Below, piece by piece: positions 7,105-15,511 of a stretch of DNA of 64,000 bases. Below the pieces are notes generated by a model. That model was not told the origin of the DNA. It made no database searches and saw only the letters and a program-made list of their open reading frames with translations. The translations under genes were made by a program, and so were the position numbers. The stretch comes from Velthaea sp965214335 (lineage in GTDB: Bacteria > Vulcanimicrobiota > Vulcanimicrobiia > Vulcanimicrobiales > Vulcanimicrobiaceae): NCBI GenBank assembly GCA_965214335.1, contig CBDCBO010000005.1, forward strand, positions 496,001 through 560,000. The letters run 5' to 3'. Each line of letters starts with the position of its first letter. Position 1 is the first letter of the stretch.

Positions 7105-8672
7105 TGGCGCAGCCGAAAGAACTCGTGAGCGAAGTCGTCAATACGCCGATTCGCAAGCGCGTTACCGACCTCGATCATGCCGGTGGGGATACCGGCGCGA
7201 TGCAAGTGTTTGCTTCGCTCAAGGACGCGAACGTGGTACTGGACGGGCCGGTCGGGTGCCACGTGATGCCGGCGGTCGCGGTCATAAATTATACCGATTG
7301 CATTCCGTATTTGCAGAACGTAACGTGTTCGGAGTTATCGGAGACCGAAGTGACGATCGCGGGCACGCTGGGCGTGCTCAAAGAGAAAGTCGCCCGGGCC
7401 AGCGTCGACGGGCGTCAGGTGTTCATCGTGTCGACGCCGATGTCGGAGCTTATCGGCGCGTCGTGGACGACGATGGACGCCGATGTGAAAGGCTCAGCGC
7501 TGTTCTTTGATAGCCATTCACTCGATGATGATGAGTGGAAGTCGCGCGACCGCGCGCTGTTGTTCTTGTGGGAGCATCGCGACCACTTCGTGCGGCCGGC
7601 CGGGGTAGCGCCGCATCCGGTGAAGGTCAAGCCGCGGGTCAACATCATTGGCCCCACGTACGGCAACTTTAATTCGTATAGCGATCTGCACGAACTCAAA
7701 CGGTTGATCGCGGGGTTGGGTGCGGAACTCAATCTCGTCTATCCGTTCGAAGCAACAAGTTACGATACGCGGCATCTAGCGGATGCCGATGCGACCATTG
7801 TGATGTATGCCGAGTACGGTAAGTCGTTGGCTCGCGAAGTTGGGTTGCCCACGTTCTATGCCCCGATGGGGCTCGAGCCGACGACGACCTTTTTGCACGA
7901 CTTGGGGACGGTACTGGGTTTGCGGGCCGAGGCTGAGGCCTTTATCGCGCGCGAGAAGAAGACGACGCTCGCGGCCTGGCACGATATTTGGAAATCGACG
8001 CATAGCGACTTTTTTGCCAATGCGCCCATTGCGATCGTTGCGCCGCCGACGTACAAGGACGGGCTCGAGTCCTATCTGGGCGGCGAGTTAGGCTTGCCGG
8101 TCGTCTTTAGCGCGTACCGCACCGGCGCCGAGAGTTCGCCGAACGAAGCGGTGCGGGCGGCGCTGCGCGATTTGAGCCCGTCGCCGATGATGGTGTTCGG
8201 CTCGATCAACGAACGGATGATCGTCGCGCAAGAAAAGTTACCGGCGTTATTCGTGCAGGCGTCGTTTCCGGGCGCCGTCGTGCGTCGTGCAACCGGCACA
8301 CCGTACGTGGGCTATGCGGGCGCGGTGTGGTTGCTGCAAGTCGTGTGCGAAGGGCTCTTCGACGTGCTGTTCGCGAATTTGCCGACATCGGCCGTGCCGC
8401 CGGTCAAGGCCGAGGTTCCGACGGCCCAGTTGTTGGCGTCGGCGCCCGGTGTCGTTACCGACAGCGGCAAGGGCCGCAATAGCGTGATCGCGTGGACTGA
8501 TGAAGCCAAGGCGATTACCGAAGTCACGCTCAAGCGCGTACCATTTTTCGTCCGCGTTTCGGTAAATAAGAAGTTACGCGCCGAAGCCGAGAAGCTGGCG
8601 CGCGAGCGCGGCTCGGATGTCGACCGGGCGGTGATTGAAACGATCACGGCCCGCTATGCACCGGGTCGCTGA
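7104..8672 (+). CDS. bchZ: Chlorophyllide a reductase subunit Z (BchZ)
   Basis: BchZ is the second NifDK-like subunit of the chlorophyllide a reductase catalytic component. I start it at the ATG at 7104, overlapping the bchY stop; an upstream extension to 7026 would lie inside bchY. This leaves 522 residues. BchZ landmarks include DHAGGDTGAMQVF, VVLDGPVGCHVMP, INYTDCIPY, STPMSELIG and PRVNIIGPTYGNFNSY. The C-terminus carries the small PFFVRVSVNKKLRAEAEKLA domain shared with the BchB/BchZ family. bchX-bchY-bchZ together supply the complete C7=C8 reductase. dprA follows in the same reading frame after the TGA. Confidence 0.93.
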   Translation: MAQPKELVSEVVNTPIRKRVTDLDHAGGDTGAMQVFASLKDANVVLDGPVGCHVMPAVAVINYTDCIPYLQNVTCSELSETEVTIAGTLGVLKEKVARASVDGRQVFIVSTPMSELIGASWTTMDADVKGSALFFDSHSLDDDEWKSRDRALLFLWEHRDHFVRPAGVAPHPVKVKPRVNIIGPTYGNFNSYSDLHELKRLIAGLGAELNLVYPFEATSYDTRHLADADATIVMYAEYGKSLAREVGLPTFYAPMGLEPTTTFLHDLGTVLGLRAEAEAFIAREKKTTLAAWHDIWKSTHSDFFANAPIAIVAPPTYKDGLESYLGGELGLPVVFSAYRTGAESSPNEAVRAALRDLSPSPMMVFGSINERMIVAQEKLPALFVQASFPGAVVRRATGTPYVGYAGAVWLLQVVCEGLFDVLFANLPTSAVPPVKAEVPTAQLLASAPGVVTDSGKGRNSVIAWTDEAKAITEVTLKRVPFFVRVSVNKKLRAEAEKLARERGSDVDRAVIETITARYAPGR

Positions 8673-8696
8673 AGCGTTATCGATCCGGCGGCCCTG

Positions 8697-9491
8697 GTGT
8701 TATTGGCGGCAGCGCGGCTGCGGGTCGGCGGCCGACGGCTGCGGGCGCTGGCAACAGGCGATGGCGCCGGTGTACGCGCGTTCATCAACAGCGATTCCGC
8801 CCTGCGGCTTACCGAGGCCCGGCGTGACGCGCGCCGCGACGCTGCGACGCTCGAGCGCGTCGGCGCGCGGGTGATTGCGCTGGGCGATGCCGCGTATCCC
8901 GCCGGGTTGCGCGAACTCGCCGCGCCGCCGGCGTTCTTATGCGCCCGCGGTATCATGCCGCTGGGCGGAGTGGCGATTGTCGGCTCGCGTGACGCGACGG
9001 ATGCCGGCTGTCGGTTCGCATTCGATCTGGCGCGCGCGCTGGACTGCGCGGTCGTGAGCGGGTTGGCCCGCGGCATCGACGCCGCCGCGCACCGTGGTGC
9101 GCTCGCCGGCGGGCGGCCGCAAATCGCCTATGTCGCAACCGGCGTCGCCCAGACCTATCCGCCCGAACACGCCGAACTTGCCGAGCAGATTGTCGCCGGC
9201 GGTGGAGCGATCGCCTCGGAGCGCTTACCGGACGAGACCGCCGCGGCGTGGGCCTTCGTGCGGCGCGACCGGTTGCAGGCAGCACACGCCGCGGCCGTCG
9301 TACTCGTCGAGAGCGACGCCGGCGGCGGAGCGATGCACACCCTGCGCTTCGCTCGTGAACTTGGCCGTCCGCGTTTTGCGTTGCGGGGCGAGCAAACGGG
9401 AAATACCCTCGCCGTGGCGACCGGCGCCACCCCGTTGCCGGCCGACATTGCCGCGGCCGTTACCGCCATAACCACTCGCTTATCGCAATAG
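8697..9491 (+). CDS. dprA: DNA-processing protein A (DprA/Smf)
   Basis: DprA binds incoming single-stranded DNA during natural transformation and loads RecA. The 264-residue protein has the Rossmann-like DprA core: VAIVGSRDATDAG (about residue 90), VVSGLARGIDAAAHRGAL (about 115), VATGVAQTYPPEHAEL and a C-terminal ALRGEQTGNT stretch. It is shorter than typical DprA and lacks the C-terminal winged-helix domain. GTG 8697 is the only conventional start near the N-terminus and has no good ribosome site. The frame is open back to the bchZ stop, so a few more residues are possible. A competence gene between bchZ and hemL is unexpected. Confidence 0.85.
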   Translation: MLLAAARLRVGGRRLRALATGDGAGVRAFINSDSALRLTEARRDARRDAATLERVGARVIALGDAAYPAGLRELAAPPAFLCARGIMPLGGVAIVGSRDATDAGCRFAFDLARALDCAVVSGLARGIDAAAHRGALAGGRPQIAYVATGVAQTYPPEHAELAEQIVAGGGAIASERLPDETAAAWAFVRRDRLQAAHAAAVVLVESDAGGGAMHTLRFARELGRPRFALRGEQTGNTLAVATGATPLPADIAAAVTAITTRLSQ

Positions 9492-9499
9492 GAGTTCGC

Positions 9500-9901
9500 G
9501 TGATCAGCGCTTTCGCCGCGTTCGATTTAGAAAAAGTCCAGCATCTGCACGGTCTCGAGCTTGATGCGGCACCCTTCGGCGTCATTCTGGTCGATCGGAC
9601 CGGCACGATCGTCGAATACAATGCCTACGAACGGTCGATGGCCGAAATGGGTGAGCGCACCGTTATCGGGCTCAACTTTTTCACCGACGTTGCCCCGTGT
9701 ACCGCGATCAAAGAGTTTCAAGGTCGTTTCGGCGAGTTTTTAAGTTCGGATAAAACGAGCATCGAACCGTTTGAGTTCGTGTTCCCGTTCGCCCGCGGAC
9801 CACAGCGGGTCAGCGTCGTATTTGTCCGGCTTGCCAACGACGAAGATCGCGCGACCATTTGTGTGATTCGTTCGGAGATCGCGGAGCCGTTACGCCGGTA
9901 A
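9500..9901 (+). CDS. Photoactive yellow protein-like PAS-domain protein
   Basis: This is a 133-residue, single-PAS cytoplasmic protein. Against Halorhodospira halophila PYP it aligns by eye without gaps at a constant offset of 2 through the chromophore pocket. Tyr40 matches Tyr42, Glu44 matches Glu46, and Cys67 in NFFTDVAPCT matches Cys69, the p-coumaroyl attachment site. Thr50 and Arg52 equivalents are Ala48 and Met50. Related PAS proteins with the same VAPCT motif occur in non-phototrophs without a proven chromophore, so photoactivity is not assured. GTG 9500 has GGAG 5 nt upstream. It lies between dprA and hemL in the bch operon, which supports a light or redox sensing role for pigment synthesis. 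Confidence 0.75.
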   Translation: MISAFAAFDLEKVQHLHGLELDAAPFGVILVDRTGTIVEYNAYERSMAEMGERTVIGLNFFTDVAPCTAIKEFQGRFGEFLSSDKTSIEPFEFVFPFARGPQRVSVVFVRLANDEDRATICVIRSEIAEPLRR

Positions 9902-9903
9902 CA

Positions 9904-11178
9904 TTGCCGCGGCGCTCGGTCTTGGCGGGTGGTGCCAGTTCGCCCGTGCGCAGCGGCCGGGCCGTGGGCGGCGAAGCGTTCGTGCAGGCCCGCGGCGCCG
10001 GCGCGTACGCCTACGACCCAGCGGGCCGGCGCTATATCGATTACGTCATGGCGTATGGACCGTTGTTGCTCGGGCACGCGCATCCGGCGCAGTGCAGCGG
10101 ACTGGACCGGATTGCGGCCCGCGGCTTGGTGTTCGGGTCGACAACCGCCGACGAGATGCTGCTGGCCGACCGCATCGCGACGTACGTGCCCTCGATGGAA
10201 TCGGTGCGCTTCACGACCACCGGTAGCGAAGCGGTCATGAGTGCGATTCGGGTCGCGCGCGCGTTTACCGGTCGCGACACGGTGCTCAAATTCGCGGGAA
10301 ATTACCACGGCCACTTCGACCTTGCGTTGCTCGATGCGGGTGCGTCGGCGCACACGGCGAGCGTTCGTCATTCGGGCATTCCGTCGGCGGTGACCGCTGA
10401 TTTGCTGGTCGCACGGTATAACGATCTGGCGAGCGTCGATGCGCTGCTGGCGTCGGCCGGCGAACGGCTCGCGGCAATCGTCGTCGAACCGATCGTCGGC
10501 AACATGGGTTTGGTGCTGCCGGAACCGGGGTTTCTCGACGGCTTGCATAGGCGCGCGCGGGCAGCCGGCGCGCTGTTGATTTTCGATGAAATCATCACCT
10601 GGCTGCGCTTAGGTCTCGGCGGCGCACAGTCACGCTTGAACATCGTTCCCGACCTGACCACCGTCGGAAAGATCTTGGGCGGCGGCGCTCCGCTCGCGGC
10701 CTTCGGCGGCCGGGCCGACGTGATGGCCGTGCTTGCGCCGGACGGACCGTGCTTTACCGGCGGAACGCACGCCGGCAATCCGTTCGGCGTCGCGCTGGCG
10801 TTGCGGACGCTGGATTGGCTGGCGGCGAATCCCGCCGCTTACGCGCGGATGGATTTGCGCGCGCAGCGGCTGGCGGCGGGCATTCGTGAATCGCTCAAGC
10901 GGCTGGGCTGTGAGTATGCCGTCGTGCAACTCGAGTCCATCGTCGACTTCACGTTTCGCTCCGGGCCGCCGACGCGCAACTACGACGATGCCCGGCGGGC
11001 CGACGCGGCCGCCTTCGCCGAATTCTATCACGCGATGCGCGAACGCGGTGTTCTGCTGGCGCCATCGCAAAACGAAGTCATGTTTTTGTCGACCGAACAT
11101 TCGGAAGCCGATATCGACGTAACGATTGTCGCCGTCGACGAATCGTTGCGGATTTTGCGCGGCCGGGGAACGATCTGA
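9904..11178 (+). CDS. hemL: Glutamate-1-semialdehyde 2,1-aminomutase (HemL)
   Basis: HemL is a PLP enzyme that converts glutamate-1-semialdehyde to 5-aminolevulinate, the entry to tetrapyrrole synthesis. Its class-III aminotransferase features are YIDYVMAYGPLLLGHAHP, VRFTTTGSEAVMSAIRVAR, FAGNYHGHFD, VVEPIVGNMG, FDEIITW and the PLP lysine in TVGKILGGGAP. The C-terminal LAPSQNEVMFLSTEHSEADI is HemL-like. The TTG at 9904, 2 nt after the PYP-like stop, gives about 424 residues with a slightly short N-terminus. An in-frame start at 9859 would overlap the preceding gene. Its position links 5-aminolevulinate supply to bacteriochlorophyll genes and suggests the C5 pathway. Confidence 0.88.
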   Translation: MPRRSVLAGGASSPVRSGRAVGGEAFVQARGAGAYAYDPAGRRYIDYVMAYGPLLLGHAHPAQCSGLDRIAARGLVFGSTTADEMLLADRIATYVPSMESVRFTTTGSEAVMSAIRVARAFTGRDTVLKFAGNYHGHFDLALLDAGASAHTASVRHSGIPSAVTADLLVARYNDLASVDALLASAGERLAAIVVEPIVGNMGLVLPEPGFLDGLHRRARAAGALLIFDEIITWLRLGLGGAQSRLNIVPDLTTVGKILGGGAPLAAFGGRADVMAVLAPDGPCFTGGTHAGNPFGVALALRTLDWLAANPAAYARMDLRAQRLAAGIRESLKRLGCEYAVVQLESIVDFTFRSGPPTRNYDDARRADAAAFAEFYHAMRERGVLLAPSQNEVMFLSTEHSEADIDVTIVAVDESLRILRGRGTI

Positions 11179-11179
11179 C

Positions 11180-11485
11180 ATGGCGGCCAAGTTTACCGCC
11201 GGCGAGATTCTCGCCCGGCTTGAAACGCACCCAGGCTGGTCGTACGAAGGCGGCGTGTTGATGCGGCGCTTCGATCGCCATAATTTCGATGGCTCGCTGG
11301 CGTTCGTCAATGCGATTGCGGGCGTTGCGAATCGGCAGGATCATCACCCGGATATGAGCCTGTCATGGAATGAAGTCGTCGTGCGGAGTTCATCGCATGA
11401 CGTTGGCGGAATTTCAGAACGCGATTTCGCGTTGATCGCGGCCATCGACGCGCTGGCGGCCGACTCAGGCGAGGCCGGCAGCTGA
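11180..11485 (+). CDS. 4a-hydroxytetrahydrobiopterin dehydratase-like protein (PCD/PhhB)
   Basis: This 101-residue protein has the pterin-4a-carbinolamine dehydratase signature: DHHPDMSLSWNEV (about 53-65), then the SHDVGGISERDFALI histidine motif. Members recycle oxidised pterin cofactors or act as assembly factors or coactivators. No pterin-dependent hydroxylase is in the window, so the substrate role is unclear. ATG 11180 lies 1 nt after the hemL stop, and it appears to be the last gene of the bchY-bchZ-dprA-pyp-hemL run. Confidence 0.85.
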   Translation: MAAKFTAGEILARLETHPGWSYEGGVLMRRFDRHNFDGSLAFVNAIAGVANRQDHHPDMSLSWNEVVVRSSSHDVGGISERDFALIAAIDALAADSGEAGS

Positions 11486-11560
11486 TGTAACGCCGCCGAA
11501 GGTGCGGCAGGCTCTCTGACGTAGCGGTGCTCAAACCAACGCGGGCCGCAGTAGCGGACC

Positions 11561-11580
11561 GTGTTTATATATTAAGCTAC
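11561..11580 (+). promoter_or_regulatory. Possible -10 region upstream of the aldo/keto reductase
   Basis: An AT-rich stretch TTATATATTAA (11565-11575) contains TATATT (11568-11573), a good -10 match in an otherwise GC-rich 105-bp gap. No convincing -35 hexamer is present at 17 bp, so this is tentative. Confidence 0.3.
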
Positions 11581-11590
11581 CGGTTTTGGA

Positions 11591-12619
11591 GTGTATGTGG
11601 AATTTCGTCAACTCGGCCGCAGCGGTTTGCAGGTGCCGCTGCTCGCGATGGGCACCGCCACTTTCGGTGGCGGCAACGACTTTTTCAAAGCTTGGGGCTC
11701 GACGGATGTCACCGAAGCAATGCGGATCGTCGATCTGTGTTTAGCGGCCGGCGTCAATCTGTTCGATACCGCCGACGTGTACTCGACGGGATTGTCCGAA
11801 GAGATTCTTGGTAAAGCCATTGCCGGTCGACGCGAAGATTTGCTGATTTCGACCAAGACGTCGTTTCCGATGGGTTCCGGACCTAACGAACAAGGCAGCT
11901 CGCGCTTCCATATCATCCGCGCATGCGAAGCGAGTTTGCGGCGGCTGGGAACCGACTATATCGATATCTACCAAATGCACGGGTTCGACGCGATGACGCC
12001 CGTCGAAGAGACGCTCGAAGCGCTCGACACGCTCGTGCGCAGCGGCAAAGTCCGCTACATCGGCTGCTCTAATTTTTCGGGTTGGCACCTCATGAAGTCG
12101 CTGGCCGTATCCGATCGCTACGGCTGGGCGCGGCATGTCGCGCATCAAGCGTACTATTCGCTCGTCGGTCGCGATTTCGAGTGGGAACTCATGCCGCTGG
12201 GGCTCGATCAAGGCGTAGGTACGCTGGTTTGGAGCCCGCTGGGGTGGGGCCGTCTCACCGGGAAGTTACGGCGCGGACAGCCCAAGCCCGAGACGAGCCG
12301 GCTACCCGTAACGAGCGATAATGGACCTCCCGTGAGCGACGAGTACCTCTATCGGGTCGTCGATGCGATCGACGTCGTTGCAAGCCAAACGGGCAAGACG
12401 GTCGCCCAGATCGCTCTCAATTGGCTGGCCCGGCGGCCGACGGTGTCGTCGATCATCATCGGCGCTCGTAACGAGGAACAGCTCGTCGCCAACCTGGGCG
12501 CTGTGAACTTCACGCTTTCGCCCGAGCAGGTGGCCATGCTCGACGCCGCGAGCGAGACAACGCCGGCCTACCCGTATTGGCACCAGCGCGGGTTCGCGCG
12601 CAATCCCAAACCGGTGTAG
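11591..12619 (+). CDS. Aldo/keto reductase
   Basis: This is a 342-residue TIM-barrel NADPH-dependent oxidoreductase. The catalytic tetrad is visible as Asp and Tyr in FDTADVYSTGLSEEILG, Lys in LISTKTSF and His in YQMHGFD. The SGKVRYIGCSNFSGW and SSIIIGARNEEQL motifs place it in the AKR11/12-like group, whose members reduce sugar aldehydes and ketones or unknown carbonyls. GTG 11591 is the longest start; GTG 11597 is an alternative with GGAG (11588-11591) better spaced. It is transcribed alone from an AT-rich promoter region. Substrate unknown. Confidence 0.88.
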   Translation: MYVEFRQLGRSGLQVPLLAMGTATFGGGNDFFKAWGSTDVTEAMRIVDLCLAAGVNLFDTADVYSTGLSEEILGKAIAGRREDLLISTKTSFPMGSGPNEQGSSRFHIIRACEASLRRLGTDYIDIYQMHGFDAMTPVEETLEALDTLVRSGKVRYIGCSNFSGWHLMKSLAVSDRYGWARHVAHQAYYSLVGRDFEWELMPLGLDQGVGTLVWSPLGWGRLTGKLRRGQPKPETSRLPVTSDNGPPVSDEYLYRVVDAIDVVASQTGKTVAQIALNWLARRPTVSSIIIGARNEEQLVANLGAVNFTLSPEQVAMLDAASETTPAYPYWHQRGFARNPKPV

Positions 12620-12694
12620 GCGGTCGCCGAGTTCGCTCGTTAGGCACAAGCGCCGCGCGGGCGGCGACAGCCCGAACGGCAAATGAAGCAGTAG

Positions 12695-15427
12695 ATGCGC
12701 GCGTTAGAACCGGGTTACTCTGCTTTCAGCCTCGCGGCAATTCTCGACGCGCTGCCGATCGTTGCGTATTTGGCTCGGCCCGATGGAACGATCTCGTATG
12801 TGTCGCGCGGTTGGCTCGAGCTGATCGGCAGCGACCCGCGAGACGTCTTGGGCGACCGGTACCCGTCAATCATCCATCCGGAACATCGTGAACGGGCAAC
12901 TGCAACCTGGGGTGAGGCACTCTCGGCTGGATCAACGTATCGCGACGAACTTCCGCTGCGCGTAGGCGACGGTACGTATCGTTGGTATTTGAGCCAGGCC
13001 AACCCGATGCGCGAGCCGGACACCGGCCAAATCGTCGGCTGGTTCGGCACGGTTACCGATATCGACGAACAAAAACGCGCGGCGGAAACGTTACGCGCGC
13101 AGGTCGAGTTCAGTCAGCGGCTCATCGATAGCAGTGACGACTGCATCAAAGTGCTCGACCTCGATGCGCGGTTGATCTCGCTGAGCCGCAATGGCCAAAA
13201 GACGCTGCGGATCATGGATGTCGAGACGGTGATCGGGACACCGTGGGTTGACTTCTGGCAGGGTGCAGATCGGCTTGCCGCACAGCACGCGGTCGATGTT
13301 GCGCTCGGCGGCGGAACGGGACGGTTTGTCGGCTTCTTTCCGGTTGAAAACGAGTCGCGGTGGTTCGATGTTGTCGTAACGGCGATTCTCGATGCGGACG
13401 GGCGGCCGGACAAATTGCTCGTTGTCTCGCGTGATATCAGCGTGCAACGTCAGACGACCGTCGCGCTGCAGGAGAGCGAGCAGCGCTATCGTGCCTTCAG
13501 CGAAGCGCTCCCGGGCATCACCTGGAGTGCGTCACCGCGCGGCGAGCTTGAATTCGTGAGCGAGCGGTGGTCCGGCTCGCGCGGTCGCGATGCGCGAGCC
13601 GCGCTCGGAACGAGCTGGCTCGAAGGCATCCACCCGGCGGATCGCGAGATCGTCCGCCGCCAGTGGGCCGAGTCGATCGCGTCGGGCGAACCGTACGACG
13701 CCCAGTTTCGCGTCGGCATGGCGGATGGCACCTATCGCTGGCATCTCGTGCGCGCGCTGCCGTTGCGCGGCCCCGCCGGGTCGATCACGCGCTGGGTGGG
13801 CGTGAACGTCGACATTGACGAGGAACGGCGCGCCGACGAAGCCCGCGAAATGTTCGTGGCACTGGCTGAAAACAGCAGCGATTTGATCGCGATCGCGGAC
13901 GCCGATGAGAACGTCGTCTACGTGAACGAAGCCGGGCGCGAACTCTTGGGCATCGGCTCGCTCGAAGATGCGAAAGCCACGCGCCTCATGGATTACTTTC
14001 CGGCCGTCGATCGGGACGACGTGCGGCGCGATGTTTTCGGTGCGCTCGACCGTGACGGCCGGCGCAACGGCGATGGTACGTTCGCGCATTTCCAAACCGG
14101 AGCGCGCATTCCCGTCGAATATACGCTCTTCAAAATGCTCGACCGGCAAGGAATGCTCAGCGGCATTGCCACCGTTAGCCGCGACCGGCGCCGGCGGAGC
14201 CGCATCGACGCCGGGTTGCGGCTGTTGGCCCGCATCGGCGCGGCGGCGCTCGATTCACTCGACTACATGGCCACCTTGCGCAATGTCGCGCAAGCGTTCG
14301 TCCCCGATTTCGCATCGTGTTGCGTGGTCGACGTCGTCGCTGCCGACGGCTGTTGGCAGCGCACGGTGGTCCACCGTGACGAGCGAAACGAACAGCCGCT
14401 GCGCGATCTGTCCGCTCCCGCCGACGATCACCCCGTTATGCGTGCGATCCGGCGCGGCGAATCATCGCTCTTGGTCGACGAGCAGGTGTTCGAAGCGGCC
14501 GGAGGTCAGCCGGATCGCATCGACGTGCTCGCGACGTTGAACGTTCGCTCGTTGATCGTGGTGCCGGTCATCATGCCCAGTGGAGAAGTTGTCGGCGCTC
14601 TGACCTGCGTACGCGATGACACCCATCGAGCCGGTGACCTCTGTGCTGATGACGTGACGTTTGTGGAGGAGGTCGGCCGGCGGGCCGGCGCGACGATTGC
14701 CAACGTCCGGTTGTACGAACGCGAGCGTCGTATCGCTGTCGAATTACAGGCCGCCTCGCTGCCGACGAGTTTGCCATCGAGTGCCGCGTTGCACCTCGAT
14801 GCCGAGTACCGGCCCGGCAGCGATGAAGCGACGATCGGCGGCGACTGGTACGATGCTTTTCTGCTTGGCGACGGTCGTATCGCAATTACCGTCGGCGACG
14901 TGTTGGGCCACGGATTGCGTGCGGCCGTCACCATGACGAAATTACGCCAGGCCATGCAAGCCGCGGCCATGGTCGACCCTAATCCGAACGTGATGCTCGC
15001 CGTCGCCGACAAAACGCTTCGGCTGCTCGATGCCGACGGCTACGCGACGGCGGTCGCGGCGATGTACGATCCGCGCGAACGAACGCTGACCTTCGCATCG
15101 GCCGGGCACTCCGGCCCCGTCGTGCGCACGAGCGACGGAGCTGTTGCCAATTATTCGTGTCCTGGTCTGATGCTGGGGTTACGCAGCGGCACCGAAAGCA
15201 ATATGCTCACGGTCGCGCTACCGGCGCAGTCGACGTTTGTGTTCTATACGGACGGCTTGGTCGAAGCGACGCGCGATATGGACTTCGGCCTGGAAAGACT
15301 ACAGCAAGCCGTCGCGCAACCGGACATTACTTCGCAGCCGCAGCCCGCGCGCGCGATCGTCGAGTACGTGCTAGGGACGGCGCGCGCGTCGGACGATATC
15401 GCGGTGCTGGTCGGGCGCACCGGATGA
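12695..15427 (+). CDS. Multi-PAS/GAF SpoIIE-type serine phosphatase
   Basis: This 910-residue soluble sensor-phosphatase has four consecutive PAS/PAC units (about 10-125, 135-250, 258-372, 382-490). A GAF domain (about 500-665) and a PP2C/SpoIIE domain (about 685-905) follow. The PP2C domain shows metal-binding Asp residues in GGDWYDAF and GDVLGHG and later in FYTDGLVEATR. Such RsbU-like proteins dephosphorylate an anti-sigma-factor antagonist in partner-switching control of an alternative sigma factor. A matching RsbW-like kinase is encoded at 42159-42641, but no antagonist or sigma factor is in the window. No membrane segment is evident. The sensed signal is unknown; haem or flavin in a PAS domain is possible. 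Confidence 0.9.
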   Translation: MRALEPGYSAFSLAAILDALPIVAYLARPDGTISYVSRGWLELIGSDPRDVLGDRYPSIIHPEHRERATATWGEALSAGSTYRDELPLRVGDGTYRWYLSQANPMREPDTGQIVGWFGTVTDIDEQKRAAETLRAQVEFSQRLIDSSDDCIKVLDLDARLISLSRNGQKTLRIMDVETVIGTPWVDFWQGADRLAAQHAVDVALGGGTGRFVGFFPVENESRWFDVVVTAILDADGRPDKLLVVSRDISVQRQTTVALQESEQRYRAFSEALPGITWSASPRGELEFVSERWSGSRGRDARAALGTSWLEGIHPADREIVRRQWAESIASGEPYDAQFRVGMADGTYRWHLVRALPLRGPAGSITRWVGVNVDIDEERRADEAREMFVALAENSSDLIAIADADENVVYVNEAGRELLGIGSLEDAKATRLMDYFPAVDRDDVRRDVFGALDRDGRRNGDGTFAHFQTGARIPVEYTLFKMLDRQGMLSGIATVSRDRRRRSRIDAGLRLLARIGAAALDSLDYMATLRNVAQAFVPDFASCCVVDVVAADGCWQRTVVHRDERNEQPLRDLSAPADDHPVMRAIRRGESSLLVDEQVFEAAGGQPDRIDVLATLNVRSLIVVPVIMPSGEVVGALTCVRDDTHRAGDLCADDVTFVEEVGRRAGATIANVRLYERERRIAVELQAASLPTSLPSSAALHLDAEYRPGSDEATIGGDWYDAFLLGDGRIAITVGDVLGHGLRAAVTMTKLRQAMQAAAMVDPNPNVMLAVADKTLRLLDADGYATAVAAMYDPRERTLTFASAGHSGPVVRTSDGAVANYSCPGLMLGLRSGTESNMLTVALPAQSTFVFYTDGLVEATRDMDFGLERLQQAVAQPDITSQPQPARAIVEYVLGTARASDDIAVLVGRTG

Positions 15428-15511
15428 CGGCAAGCTAGTGGCGTTTGCTAGCGCTCCCGAGCCAATGCCGACTTTACCGCAGTTTATCGTTTTAATAGCG
15501 ATTACCGTCGG

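Noticed and set aside
11486..11525. Glycine-riboswitch-like words (CCGAAGG...CTCTCTGA) before the aldo/keto reductase
   Set aside because: The upstream GGAGAG helix, the AGGACAG element and the tandem aptamer are missing, and the downstream gene is not a glycine gene.
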